From Erinaceus europaeus (Eukaryota > Chordata > Mammalia > Eulipotyphla > Erinaceidae), in NCBI RefSeq assembly GCF_950295315.1, contig NC_080172.1, forward strand, positions 113,771,267 to 113,835,266: a stretch of DNA of 64,000 nt. The letters are read 5' to 3'. The position numbers and the translations under genes are program-made. Shown here piece after piece: positions 1-10,711 of the stretch; position 1 is the stretch's first letter; each line of letters opens with the position of its first letter. The notes below the pieces were generated by a model. It was not told the DNA's origin, did not search any database, and saw only the letters and a program-made list of their open reading frames with translations.

Positions 1-65
1 ATCCATTTTATGATGTTTCCCAGAGCTCCATCACCAGCTGTGAAACATATAAAGTTTTCTTTCTT

Positions 66-432
66 TCTCTCTTTCTTTCTTTTTTTTTTTTTTTTTGCCT
101 CCAGGGTTATTGCTGGGGCTTGGTGCCTACACTATGAATCCACTGCTTCTGGAGGCTATTTTTTCCACCTTTTGTTGCCCTTGTTGTTGTTAATGTTATT
201 GTTATTGTTGTCATTGCTGTTGTTGATGTTGGATAGGACAGAGAGAAATGGAGAGAGGAGGAGAAGACAGAGAGGGGGAGAGAAAAACAGACACCTGCAG
301 ACCTGCTTCACTGCCTGTGAAGCGACTCCCCTGCAGGTGGGGAGCAGCAGGCTAGAACCTGAATCCTTCCGCCAGTCCTTGCACTTTGCGCCACGTGTGC
401 TTAACTCGCTATGTTGCCACCTGGCCCCCGAG
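66..432 (-). mobile_element. SINE B (long form), antisense
   Basis: Poly-T and 'gcctccagggttattgctgg' at the left, the 'ggataggacagagagaaatgg' core, the CCTGCAGACCTGCTTCAC segment and the tRNA-like head at 380-430 are all in reverse order. A 13-bp imperfect target duplication (AGTTYTCTTTCTT) lies at 53-65 and 433-445, so the copy is complete. Confidence 0.9.
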
Positions 433-433
433 A

Positions 434-956
434 GTTCTCTTTCTTACAAACACAGCTGAAGATTTGTCTTCATTCCTTCAACTTGAAGGAATGTTGCTTA
501 GGTACCTACAGTAGACTCAGCTGAGTGTTTAAATCGATGGTGCAGGAGGGAGGGAGGACTCATTCCTGCCCTAAGGAGCGGTCAGTCTAGCAGAGGAAAC
601 TAACAGAGACAAAAGAAGTGCTGTGGCAATGGACTTCTGAGTTGCTCCAAGAGGACAGGTCAGAAGCCCTCTCTCTCCCTCCCTCTCTCTCTCCCTCCCT
701 CCCTCCCTCTCTCTCTCTCTTTCTCTGTCTCTGTACAGCCACAATTTATAAAAAAATAACTGACTCTCCAGTGAAGACGAGGCCAAGAAAGAGGAGAGGA
801 ATCCAGGTGGCTTAGTTCAAACAAAATGAACAGCAAGTAGAAAGCTGCTGCGGGTCTGGAGTGCTGAGTGTGCTCAACAAGCAGGGGTTAACTCGAGGTG
901 TGCCTCTGAGGCCACACGAAAGGATTGGCTTTCTTTCTAAAGGTAGTAAAAGGACC
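434..956. other. Non-repeat interval with CT-rich simple repeat
   Basis: No gene or known repeat is recognised here apart from a CT-rich simple tract at about 669-733. Reading frames here are low-complexity translations of that tract and are not credible genes. Confidence 0.5.
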
Positions 957-1195
957 AGGGCCGGGCGGTAGCACACCTGGTTGAGCGCACATGTCGCAAT
1001 GCACAAGGACCGGGGTTTGAGTCCCCGGTCCCCACCTAATATGGGGAAAGCTTTCTGAGTGGTGAAGCAGTGTGGCAGGTGACTCTCTGTCTCTCCCTCT
1101 CTGTCACCCCTTTTCTCTCCCTCTCTTTCACCCTCTTCCCTTTTGATTTCTGGCTGTCTCTATCCAATCAATAAAAAAGATAATAAAAATGTTTT
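957..1195 (+). mobile_element. SINE A, sense
   Basis: The head 'gggccgggcggtagcacacctgg' (starting about 958), the B-box-like 'ggtttgagtcccc', the CT-rich middle and the tail 'ccaatcaataaaaaagataataaa' mark a full tRNA-derived SINE. The flanks resemble each other ('aggtagtaaaagga' and 'agatagtaaaggat'), consistent with an eroded target duplication. Confidence 0.88.
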
Positions 1196-1262
1196 CAAAA
1201 GATAGTAAAGGATTCTTTAATGGGACAGATGAAAACACAATTTGATTAAAACAATAGTTTCT

Positions 1263-1430
1263 AGGGCCAGGAGACAGTTTGGTTCACCTGCTGTACTATG
1301 CACAAGGTCGTGGGTTCTAATCTCAGCAGCAGAAGAGCACTATGCACATTGCTCTACCAGTGCGATAGAACAGCGTTGCGGCGTCTCTCCTTTCTGGTTC
1401 TCTCTCCCTCTGTCTCTTGCTGAGATTGAA
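1263..1430 (+). mobile_element. Degenerate SINE, sense
   Basis: 'gggccaggagacagtttggttcacctg' followed by 'tatgcacaaggtcgtgggttctaatc' resembles a decayed SINE head. The body has lost the CCTGCAG landmark. It is older than its neighbours and its family is uncertain. Confidence 0.45.
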
Positions 1431-1739
1431 ATTTCCTTCATCTCAGATTTCTTTAATTTCAGAGGGGGAAAAGTGTCCACCAGGAGTGGTGAGATGACAC
1501 AAACACAAAGTCCTGGTAGCAAAACAAACAAGCAGCCACCACACAGAAGAGTAGCATCTGAAAACCACTGTGACAACCTGATGGACGGTCGGTGGGTAAG
1601 GGAGAGGTGGTCAGGGAACCGACAAAGGGGTAACTGAACTACGTCGATGGTGCTGGAATAAAGAAAAGGGAACAGAGAGACAAGATATCCAGAAAGTAAA
1701 AAATCTTAGATAACTGGTAATTTAACATGGAGGGTTCTT

Positions 1740-2014
1740 TTATTTTTATATTTATTTATTCCCTTTTGTTGCCCTTGTTGTTTTATTGTTGTAGTTATTA
1801 TTGATGCCGTTATTACTGGATAGGTCAGAGAGAAATGGAGAGAGGAAGGGAAGACAGAGAGGAGAGAAAGAAAGACACCTGCAGACCTGCTTTGGCACCT
1901 GTGAAGCAACTCCTCTGCAGGTGGGGAGCTGGGGGCTCGAACCAGGATGCTTACGCCGGTCCTTGTGCTTTGCGCCACTTGTGCTTAACCCGCTGTGCTA
2001 CTGCCCAGCTCCCG
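1740..2014 (-). mobile_element. SINE B, antisense
   Basis: Reverse-oriented tail 'cccttttgttgcccttgttg', the 'ggataggtcagagagaaatgg' core, 'cacctgcagacctgc' and the tRNA-like head ending at 'gcccagctcccg'. The sequence 'ggagggttctt' is present on both sides (about 1729 and 2013), as expected for a target duplication. Confidence 0.9.
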
Positions 2015-2086
2015 GAGGGTTCTTATTGTTCTTGTATGTATAATGTTTTTCAGGTCACTAAACAATACTGCTAGATAAGCATTCAT

Positions 2087-2163
2087 TGTGTGTGTGTGTG
2101 TGTGCGTGTGTGTGCGTATGTGTGTGTATGCGTGTGTGTGTGTGTGTGTGTGTATGCGCGCGC
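2087..2163. repeat. (GT)n microsatellite
   Basis: Alternating GT with a few CG and TA interruptions over about 75 bp. Alternating purine-pyrimidine DNA of this kind can adopt Z-form. Confidence 0.97.
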
Positions 2164-2289
2164 ATGCTAGCCTGCAAACTTGCAAGGTACATGACAAAAA
2201 TGTCTGTTTTCTTTCTTGGCCACCTTTATGTCCTAGACATAGCATCGCACTGGTACATAAAGGAGTAAAAAAAACTCATATCTAGGGTA

Positions 2290-2885
2290 GATGACCTCAC
2301 CAATGTGTGAACCTCCTCTCCCCAGGGCCCTGCCCCACTAGGGAAAGATGAAAGCAGGCTGGGGTATGGACTCACCTGCCAATGTCCATGCCCAGCAGAG
2401 AAGCGATTACAGGAGCCACACCTCCCACCTTCTGTACCATAAGAGAATTTTGCTCCATACTCCCAGAGGGAGAGAAATGATATGGGAAGATGACCAGAGG
2501 GCTCTGGACTCCTTTTTCACTGGAGACCAGAGAAGAGGGAAAAGGGAGGGACATCCTGAAGTTGTCATGGGTATAGGAGTGACTTGGAAAGGAAGAGAAT
2601 ATATACAAATAGAGACAGATAGTTTTAGAAATAATGGTTAACCTATATCCACAACCTTAGGAGAACTGCCGTAGCTACCAGTGGAAGGAATGGGGATCCA
2701 AAACTCTGGTGGCGGCAACAGTGGGGAGTTCTACACTTGTTATGTTGTAATGATGTTGTTTCTGGTGGATATGACCAGTGATGGTGGAGAGAGGAATCTA
2801 TTAGAAGTCTAGCCCCATCATACCCATGTGGGAATCCCAGGATTCCCTGACTACAGCCCTGGATGATAGAGTGACCTGGTATTGA
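2290..2885 (+). mobile_element. Family D repeat
   Basis: 'gatgacctcaccaatgtg', 'ccctgccccactagggaaag' and 'ccatactcccagagggag' recur in reverse at 25.2, 28.9, 48.2 and 51.4 kb and in the same orientation at 42.1 kb. No reading frame is recognised. The family is unclassified and may be the 3' region of an L1 subfamily. Confidence 0.75.
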
Positions 2886-3263
2886 CAAAAAGATACATCA
2901 TTAAAGTATGCCAGTCTCTTGCCCTTATCCAGCTCTTATGGTCCTTGCTTTGTCTGACAATGTTAGGTTTACAGTGATTGAGGGAAGTGACAAAGGGAGC
3001 AGATGAGAAGGGTATCAGAATTCTTACTCAATGCTATCAAGTTATGGTGGTAGCAAGGTTAGTAGATTGACGTGGAGTTGGGAGAGAAACATGATTCCTA
3101 ATGCTTCAAATTATCTGCGTGACTTCAACAACTCATTTAACCTCTCTGTGCTTTGATGAGGAAGATCATTGTATTGGACCTTATAAACTTTGGTGATAAC
3201 TAAATTTGGTTATTTATCACAAACATTTGGCAGAATATCTGACCCAGAGTAAATAATTATTTT
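2886..3263. other. Non-repeat interval
   Basis: Nothing recognisable is seen. The sequence is moderately AT-rich and leads directly into the left target duplication of the L1 insertion at 3264. Confidence 0.5.
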
Positions 3264-3528
3264 TATTTTTAGTCTTGTTTTTTTTCCTGATTTTTTTAAT
3301 TGGGGAATTAATGTTTTACATTCAGCAGTAAGTACAATAGTTTGTACATGCATAACATTCCCCATATAACAATATGTTTCCCATATAACAATACAACCCC
3401 CACTAGGTCCTCTGAAACCTTCTTGGATCTGTATTCTCCCCACCCACCCACCACAGAGTCTTTTACTTTAGTGTGATACGCCAATTCCATTTAAGGTTCT
3501 ACTTGTGTTTTCTTTCTGATCTTGTTTT

Positions 3529-4352
3529 TCAACTTCTGCCTGAGAGTGAGAGAATCCCATATTCATCCTTCTGTTTCTGACTTATTTCACTCAACATGAT
3601 TTTTTCAGGGTCCATCCAAGATCGGCTGAAAACGGTGAAGTCACCATTTTTTACAGCTGAGTAGTATTCCATTATGTATATAGACCACAACTTGCTCAGC
3701 CACTCATCTGTTGTTGGACACCTTGGTTGCTTCCAGGTTTGGGCTATTACAAATTGTGCTGCCAAGAACATAAGTGTACACAGATCTTTTTGGATGGATA
3801 TATTGGGTTCTTTAGGATATATCCCCAGGAGAGGAATTGCAGGATCATAGGGTAGGTCCATTTCTAGCCTTCTAAGAGTTCTCCAGACTGTTCTCCACAG
3901 AGGTTGGACCAATTTACATTCCAACCAGCAGTGTAGGAGGGTTCCTTTGACCCCACACTCTCTCCAGCATTTGCTGCTATTACCTTTTCTGATGTATGAC
4001 ATTCTTACAGGAGTGAAGTGATATCTCATTGCTGTCTTGATTTGCATTTCTCTGACAATCAAAGACTTGGAGCTTTTTTTCAGGCCTTTTGGATCTCTTC
4101 TGTGGTGAATATTCTGTCCAAGTCCTCCCCCCATTTTTGGATGGGGTTATTTGTTGTCTTGTTGTTGAGTTTGGCAAGCTCTTTATATATGTTGGTTATT
4201 AAACTCTTGTCTGATGTATGGCATGCAAAGATCTTCTCCCATTCAGTGAGGGGTCTCTTGGTTTGGGTAGTGGTTTCTTTTGCTGTGCAGAAGCTTTTTA
4301 ATTTGATGTAGACCCATAGGTTTATACTTGTCTTAGTCTTCTTTGTGTTTCT
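3529..4352 (-). pseudogene. L1 ORF2 C-terminal fragment, copy 1
   Basis: Antisense reading gives the end of L1 ORF2p: [73 protein letters not shown] and [20 protein letters not shown], then a stop at 3529. This is the region beyond the reverse transcriptase, including the cysteine-rich C-terminal segment ([18 protein letters not shown]). A one-base deletion near 4081 shifts the frame between TTEEIQKA and the [11 protein letters not shown] segment. The copy starts abruptly at about 4352, where sequence from the 3'UTR of copy 2 is joined to it. The remaining 3'UTR runs left to about 3290. It cannot encode an active protein. Confidence 0.9.
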
Positions 4353-5066
4353 TTATGTTTTACATTCAACAGTAAATACAATAGTTTGTACATGCATAAC
4401 ATTCCCCAGATTCCCATTTAACAGTACAACCCCCACTATGTCATTCATCATCTTTCATGGACCTGTATTCTCCCCACTCACCCACCCACCCCAGAGTCTT
4501 TTACTTTGGTGTAATACTCCAATTCCATTTCAGGTTCGACTTGTGTTTTCTTTTCTAATCTTGTTTTCCAACTTCGGCCTGAGAGTGAGATCATCCCATA
4601 TTCATCCTTCTGTTTCTGACTTATTTCACTCAACATGATTTTTTCAAGGTCCATCCAAGATCGGCTGAAAACGGTGAAGTCACCATTTTTTACAGCTGAG
4701 TAGTATTCCATAGTGTATATAGACCACAACTTGCTCAGCCACTCATCTGTTGTTGGACACTTGGGTTGCTTCCAGGTTTTGGCTATACCAATATTTTCTT
4801 CTAAGTATCTGATAGTTTGTGGTCTAACATCCAAGTCCTTGATCCACTTGGAATTTACTTTTGTATTTGGTGAAATACAGTGGTTCAGTTTCATTCTTCT
4901 GCATGTTTCAACCCAATGTTTCCAACACCATTTGTTGAAGAGACTCTGCTTTCCCCATTTAATAGTCTGAGCCCCTTTGTCAAAGATTAGATGTCTGTAG
5001 GTGTGGGGGCTCACTTCTGGGCTCTCAATTCTATTCCACTGGTCAGTGTGTCTATTCATGTTCCAT
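4353..5066 (-). pseudogene. L1 ORF2 C-terminal fragment, copy 2, internally deleted
   Basis: Antisense reading begins at [14 protein letters not shown] and continues through [20 protein letters not shown] and [20 protein letters not shown]. It then jumps near 4790 straight to [20 protein letters not shown] and runs to the ORF2 stop and 3'UTR, ending near 4353. Roughly 600 bp present in copy 1 is missing at the jump. The overlapping 3' portion is very similar to copy 1 (few differences across 3490-3740 versus 4530-4780), so both derive from closely related L1 RNA. No poly-A tract separates this copy from copy 1. Confidence 0.88.
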
Positions 5067-5067
5067 G

Positions 5068-6560
5068 ATTAGTAATAGTCCCAAAATGTGGAAGCTCAAC
5101 AGTACACTTCTTAACAACCTCTGGGTCAAAGAGGAAATCAAGGAAGAAATCAAATTTTTTTGAGAGTTCAATGAAAATGAAGACATAAGCTATCAAATTA
5201 TTTGGGACACAGCTAAGGCAGTACTGAGAGGGAAGTTCATAGCTATATAAGCACACATTAGGAAACAAGAAAAAGCACAAGTAAACATCCTGATTGCACA
5301 TCTTAAAGACCTAGAAGAAGAACAACAAATGAACCCTAAAGCAACCAGAAGGACAGAAATCACTAAAGTTAGGGCAGAAATCAATAACATTGAGAATAAG
5401 TAAACCATACAAAAGATCAACGAAAGTAAATGTTGGTTCTTCGAAAGAGTAAACAAAATTGACAAACCTTTAGCCAGACTCACAAAACAAAAAAGGGAGA
5501 AGACCCAAATAAATCGGATAGTAAATAAAAGAGGAGATATCACAACAGACATCACAGAAATTCAAAATATCTTGCGAGGCTTCTATGAACAACTATATGC
5601 CACCAAGCTAGAAAACCTGGAAGAAATGGATGATTTCCTAGATACCTACCAACTTCCAAAACTAAGTAAAGAGGAAGTGGATAACATGAACAGGCCCATC
5701 ACAGCCAATGAAATTGAAACAGTTATCAAAAACCTCCCCAAAAATAAAAGTCCTGGACCAGATGGTTTTACAAATGAATTCTACAAAACCTTCAAAGAAA
5801 AACTAATACCTCTACTTTTAAAAGTTTTCCAGAAGATTGAAGACACTGGAATACTCCCTGCCAGCTTCTATGAAGCTAACATTACTCTGATACCAAAAGC
5901 AGACAGGGACACAACCAAAAAAGAATACTACAGACCAATATCTCTGATGAACATAGATGCTAAAATACTGAACAAAATTCTAGCCAACTGGATACAGCAG
6001 TATATTAAAAAGAATGTTCATCATGACCAAGTGGGGTTTATGCCAGGCATGCAAGGTTGGTTTAATATAAGTAAATCAATCAATGTGATCCACCACATCA
6101 ACAAAAGCAAAACCAAAAACCACCTGATGATATCAATAGATGCAGAGAAAGCCTTTGACAAAATACAACATCCCTTTATGATCAAAACACTACAAAAAAT
6201 GGGAATAGATGGAAAATTCCTGAAGATAGTAGAGTCTTTATATAGCAAACCTACAGCCAACATCATACTCAATGGTGAAAAACTGGAAGCATTTCCACTC
6301 AGATCAGGTACTAGACAGGGCTGCCCGCTATCACCATTACTATTCAATATAGTGTTGGAAGTTCTTGCCATAGCAATCAGGCAGGAGCAAGGAATTAAAG
6401 GCATACAGATTGGAAGAGAAGAAGTCAAACTCTCCCTATTTGCAGATGACATGATAGTATACACAGAAAAACCTAAGGAATCCAGCAAGAAGCTTTTGGA
6501 AATCATCAGGAAATATAGTAAGGTGTCAGGCTACAAAATTAACATTCAAAAGTCAGTGGC
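5068..6560 (+). pseudogene. L1 ORF2 reverse transcriptase region (inverted block)
   Basis: Encodes L1 ORF2p from just after the endonuclease (MWKLNSTLLNNLWVKEEIKE) through most of the reverse transcriptase. The frame is broken by stops at 5161, 5248 and 5401, then open from 5404 to the SINE junction. RT landmarks are intact: [35 protein letters not shown], the first catalytic aspartate in [32 protein letters not shown], and the catalytic FADD box in [11 protein letters not shown]. The block is oriented opposite to the rest of the L1, as expected for a 5' inversion. The ORF2 5' end, ORF1 and 5'UTR are absent. At 6560 a SINE interrupts the codons for QKSVA. Confidence 0.93.
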
Positions 6561-6797
6561 GGGAGTCGGGCTGTAGCGCAGCGGGTTAAGCGCAGGTGGC
6601 GCAAAGCACAAGGACCGGCATAAGGATCCCGGTTCGAACCCCGGCTCCCCACCTGCAGGGGAGTCGCTTCCCAGGCGGTGAAGCAGGTCTGCAGGTGTCT
6701 GTCTTTCTCTCCCCCTCTCTGTCTTCCCCTCCTCTCTCCATTTCTCTCTGTCCTATCCAACAACGATGACATCAATAACTACAACAATAAAAAAAAA
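6561..6797 (+). mobile_element. SINE B inserted in L1 ORF2
   Basis: A complete sense SINE runs from 'gggagtcgggctgtagcgc' to an A-tail. Its exact 13-bp target duplication AAAAGTCAGTGGC lies at 6548-6560 and 6798-6810. It shows intact A-box-like (tagcgcagcgg) and B-box-like (ggttcgaacccc) tRNA promoter motifs. It is younger than the L1 it interrupts. Confidence 0.97.
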
Positions 6798-6810
6798 AAA
6801 AGTCAGTGGC

Positions 6811-7222
6811 ATTCCTCTATGCAAACACTAAGCTAGAAGAAATTGAAATCCAGAAATCAATTCCTTTTACTATAGCAACAAAAACAATAAAATATCTAGG
6901 AGTAAACCTAACCAAAGAAGTGAAAGACTTGTATACTGAAAATTATGAGTCACTACTCAAGGAAATTGAAAAAGACACAAAGAAGTGGAAAGATATTCCA
7001 TGTTCATGGGTAGGAAGAGTTCACATCATCAAAATGAATATATTACCCAGAGCCATCTACAAATTTAATGCTATCCCCATCAAGATCCCAAGCACATTTT
7101 TTAGGAGACTAGAACAAATTCTACAAATGTTTATCTGGAACCAGAAAAGACCTAGAATTGCCAAAACAATCTTGAGAAAAAAGAACAGAACCGGAGGTAT
7201 CACACTCCCAGATCTCAAATTG
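6811..7222 (+). pseudogene. L1 ORF2 continuation after the SINE
   Basis: The ORF2 frame resumes after the SINE and target duplication: [79 protein letters not shown] and [12 protein letters not shown]. These are the RT thumb and the region that follows it. Homology stops at about 7222, where the right target duplication begins. The next expected ORF2 codons lie on the other strand at 5066 and below. Confidence 0.93.
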
Positions 7223-7243
7223 TATTTTAGTATTGTTTTTTAA

Positions 7244-7546
7244 ACTTTTTTTTTTTATTGCTACCAAGGTTATTGCTGGGGCATGATGCCTGTATAATGA
7301 ATCCACCTCACCTAGCAGTGGATTCCTTCTTTTCTTTTCTTTATTACATTTTTTATTAGAACAGAGAGTCATTGAGAGGGCAGGGGAAGACACAGAGAGA
7401 GACATAAAGAGAGACACCTGCAGACCTGTTTCGCTGCTTGTGAAGCTCCCCCCTTGTAGGTACAGAGAGGAAACTCCAACCTAGGTTCTTGCACATGATA
7501 ATGTGTTAATTTGTATGCTTAGCTGGGTGCACCCTGCCCCACCCCC
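7244..7546 (-). mobile_element. Old SINE B, antisense
   Basis: Poly-T, 'gctaccaaggttattgctgg', 'agaacagagagtcattgagag' and 'gacacctgcagacctg' are in antisense order, with many substitutions. It abuts the right end of the L1 insertion. Confidence 0.8.
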
Positions 7547-7638
7547 AAAGTAAACACTTATAAAGGATAGACTAGAAAGATGAGTAGATGGAGGCATAGT
7601 CGGGTGTGTGGATGGACAGGTGAACAGAGAGGTGGAGA

Positions 7639-7699
7639 GATGGATGGATGGATGGATGGATGGATGGATGGATGGATGGATGGATGGATGGATGGATGG
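7639..7699. repeat. (ATGG)n microsatellite
   Basis: About 15 near-perfect TGGA/ATGG tetramers in a row. Confidence 0.97.
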
Positions 7700-7704
7700 G
7701 TTGA

Positions 7705-8888
7705 TATGTGAGTTAGTGAATATTATTAAGGACTGTATATACACATGGGTGCTAATACATGGATTAAAAGCAAAAAGGAACATTCGGAAGAGGATGTATC
7801 AACCAGGTCATCCTTTTCAGACCAACATAATTCCATCTCATGGACATCAGCACAATGCACTAATTAGTTCTAAAACTTAAAACCCTCCTGGTCTTGGTTT
7901 CTCTGAACATCTTAGGGTCTGCTCCTGTTGAATACTGAAGACTCCAAGTTCTTATTTTAGGTTTCATCTTGATATCTCTCTAAATAGGAACTTTATGCTA
8001 ATCTGCAGGTGTTACTTCTGAACAGGTGATTTCTAAATGGTGGCTGCTGAATTACAAAAAAAAAAAAAAAGAAGAAGAAAATATCCAAGAGCAAATAATA
8101 CTTACTGAATCCCAAGTCTCCAATGGGAAGATTTCTAATTTGTCCACTCTTCCCATACTACCAGTTTCTTGTCTCTACCCCACCCAATTACTTGTACAGT
8201 GGATAGTCACAGAAGGTGTAATTAATTAAATGCATTTTTTACTAATTAGCTTAGAAACTGGTAAGTAGAACCTCCCCTGGGTAGTTTGAAGATGCAGATA
8301 TTGGTGCTACTGATTAGAATGCGGCCTGAATCTGGCTGGAAATGACGGTATAATGGATGGGAAAGCTTTTGCAGCATTTCGTTTAAAGTTTGTCAAATTG
8401 TATCCTTCTGGTATTGCTAGCCCCTTTTAATCAGTAAGTACAAAATTCATCCAAGAGCATAAAATATATCTGACAATGACATATATCAAATCCCAAACTG
8501 AACGTTCAAAACAAATTGTATCGAGATTTTTGCCACCATCATTGATTTCTGTGTTTCAAGCTGGTTTCTGGGACAGCCCCATAAAAGTTAAATAGAAGCT
8601 ATCTATGGGCTCATTGGATTGCAGTCATTCATTAAACCAATGGTGGCTTTGAAAAATCCAAGCATAAAGATTGCTTCCACTGACACCCCGAGCTTGGCAG
8701 TGTGCCACTAAGTCAAAGAGGGTGGCAAAACTAATCTCATTGGCACACAGGGAAGGTGAGAAGTAGCTTGGGGTGGGGGTGGGGGGTTGTTAAGGGCTAA
8801 TTTCCAAGGACAAGTACTTCATCAGAAAGATCATTGCACTGGGGAGATGAGAGCCTCTGTGAAACCAACCCCTTATCAGCTCCTGTTC

Positions 8889-8890
<2 letters not shown>
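7705..8890. other. Non-repeat interval
   Basis: No gene or recognised repeat is seen. At 8695 'ttggcagtgtgcca' fits the palindromic NFI consensus TTGGC-N5-GCCA, the only notable regulatory-like site. A short poly-A lies at about 8057. Confidence 0.45.
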
Positions 8891-8892
<2 letters not shown>

Positions 8893-8943
<51 letters not shown>

Positions 8944-9015
8944 GCAGTGCAGGCAGTTGTCTCTCTCCCTCTCTATCACCTCCTTCCCTCTCCATTTCTG
9001 GCTATCACTATCCAA

Positions 9016-9046
<31 letters not shown>

Positions 9047-9050
9047 ATGT
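8893..9050 (+). repeat. (CA)n, SINE A tail and (AAAT)n
   Basis: A 49-bp (CA)n at 8893-8941 replaces the head of a SINE A. The CT-rich middle and 'tctggctatcactatccaat' tail remain, followed by AAAT tetramers at 9013-9048. The CA tract has apparently expanded within, or fused to, a truncated SINE. Confidence 0.8.
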
Positions 9051-9109
9051 AATATTTAAAAAAAGGAAACAGAATATCAGGTTATAGCAAAAAGAAAAGC
9101 AAATTTCTT

Positions 9110-9390
9110 TTTTTACTTTTATTTTTTAACTTTCCCCCAATTTAGTTGCTCTTGTTTTATTGTTGTAGTTATTATTGTTGTTGTCGTTGTTTGATAGGAC
9201 AGAGAGAAATGGAGAGAGGAGGGGAAGACAGAGAGGGGGAGAGGAAGATACATACCTGCAGACCTGCTTTACTGCCTGTGAACAGATACCCCTGCAGGTG
9301 GGGAGCTGGGGGCTCAAACCAGGATTCTTACACTGGTCCTTGCATTTCGCGCCATGTGTGCTTAACCCACTGTGCTGCCACCCTACCCTA
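9110..9390 (-). mobile_element. SINE B, antisense
   Basis: Antisense tail 'tagttgctcttgttttattg', 'gataggacagagagaaatgg', 'acctgcagacctgc' and a head ending near 'gctgccaccctacc'. The sequence 'agcaaatttct' occurs on both sides (about 9097 and 9406), a likely target duplication. Confidence 0.9.
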
Positions 9391-9394
9391 CCCA

Positions 9395-10229
9395 AACCCC
9401 CAAAAAGCAAATTTCTAGGCCAAGACTTATAAATAACCAATGTAAACTTCAGGTTCTATGTCACACCTTTAGAACAGAACTTCACCCTTGTTGTATTAGA
9501 CTTTCCCAAGCACCCTTCTCATTGGCATATGTTAAGAGAAGCCCATGTTATTTAAGTCCCATTCAGCTGTGACTCATTACTGTACGTAGAGGTGCAGTGA
9601 AGAGATGAGGAAATAATTCAAATATACTGACAAGAGATTTTAGGGAAAGTAATATACAAGAAGATAAAAAACAATCAGAAGAATTTGCATAAACTCTTGT
9701 GATCGCAAAGGTCTTCTATTTGGGACCCTACTAATGAAATGTGTCCTTTTAAATTCTGGATGATTATTTAATTGAAAAGGAAAAAATTTAAATGCATCAA
9801 GTCACAGGAGCAGAGCATATTTCTGTCACTGACAGAAAAAAAAACATATTTCCTCAAGAGAAAATTGGTCCATTCATACACAAGTTATAATTTAGGATGG
9901 AAGAGTACATTTGGCTATTTGTTGGGGTTTAGTTCATCACCTTAAAATATGTTGATATCAATGTACTTTGTGGATTTATTTTTAAATAATCAGTTTTCTA
10001 TTAACACCCTCATTCTATTTATAAAAAGGCTGATTTCATATCTACTAATTTGCCTGAATTATACAATGACCCTCAAAGGCAAGTGTCATCATTTTCACTT
10101 TATAGGAAATTTTAATATATACTTGCAGAGGGCAGGGACCAATATTCTGTCTATTTTTTCTTTTAATCCCAAGTCCTTAATAAATTATAAAACAAACTTC
10201 CCAAATGCCTGGCTTAAGATATAAATCCA
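9395..10229. other. Non-repeat interval
   Basis: AT-rich sequence with no coding exon, RNA gene or repeat that I can identify. Confidence 0.45.
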
Positions 10230-10230
10230 T

Positions 10231-10710
10231 GGGGCCAGATGGTGACCCACCCAGTAGAGTGCACACCATACAATGAGCAAAGACACAAGTTCAAGGCTGT
10301 AGTCCTGACCCATAGGGAGAAAGCTTCACTAGCAGTGGGTCAGTGCTGCAGGTATCTCCTTCTCTGTCCCTCGTCCCTGTTTCTCTCCAACTCTTATTCT
10401 TTTTTAAAAATACTTGTTTGTCTGTTTGTTCCCTTTGTTGCCCTTGTTGTCTTATTGTTGTTGTTGTTGAAGTCGCTGTCGGATAGGACAGAGAGAAATG
10501 GAGAGAGGAGGGGAAGACAGAGAGGGGGAGAGAAAGACAGACACCTGCAGACCTGCTTCACCACTTGTGTGGCGATTCCCCTGCAGGTGGGGAGCCGGGG
10601 GCTTGAACCGGGATTCTTCTGCAGGTCCTTGTGCATTGTGCCGCCTGCGCTTAACACACTGCGCTGCCACTTGACTCCCTCTGTCTCTTATTCTTTATCC
10701 AAAAAGGAAA
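10231..10710 (+). mobile_element. SINE A split by a SINE B
   Basis: The SINE A head and body lie at 10231-10402 ('gggccagatggtgacccacc'). The CT-rich end and remnant tail resume at 10685. The 12 bp CTCTTATTCTTT at 10391-10402 is repeated at 10685-10696 and marks the insertion of the inner SINE. Confidence 0.8.
10403..10684 (-). mobile_element. SINE B nested in SINE A, antisense
   Basis: A full antisense SINE B ('ccctttgttgcccttgttgt', 'cggataggacagagagaaat', 'cacctgcagacctgcttcac', head to about 10675). It is bounded by the 12-bp duplication of the host SINE, so it is the younger insertion. Confidence 0.92.
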
Positions 10711-10711
10711 G

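Larger units (their letters stand above)
3264..7241 (-). mobile_element. Rearranged L1 (5' inversion plus duplicated 3' end)
   Basis: The element reads antisense overall. From the high-coordinate side it has an inverted block encoding the middle of ORF2 (5068-7222, + strand), then two antisense blocks for the ORF2 C-terminus and 3'UTR (4353-5066 and about 3290-4352). An imperfect direct repeat flanks the whole: TATTTTTAGTCTTGTTTTTT at 3264-3283 and TATTTTAGTATTGTTTTTT at 7223-7241. The inverted block ends in ORF2 just before the point where the antisense block begins, which is the signature of twin priming during target-primed reverse transcription. A later SINE splits the inverted block. Confidence 0.88.

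Noticed and set aside
6021..6506. 161-codon antisense frame over the L1 RT
   Set aside because: Shadow of the L1 ORF2 coding strand.
7639..7699. CRISPR-like array
   Set aside because: The unit is a 4-bp microsatellite without spacers; the organism is a mammal.
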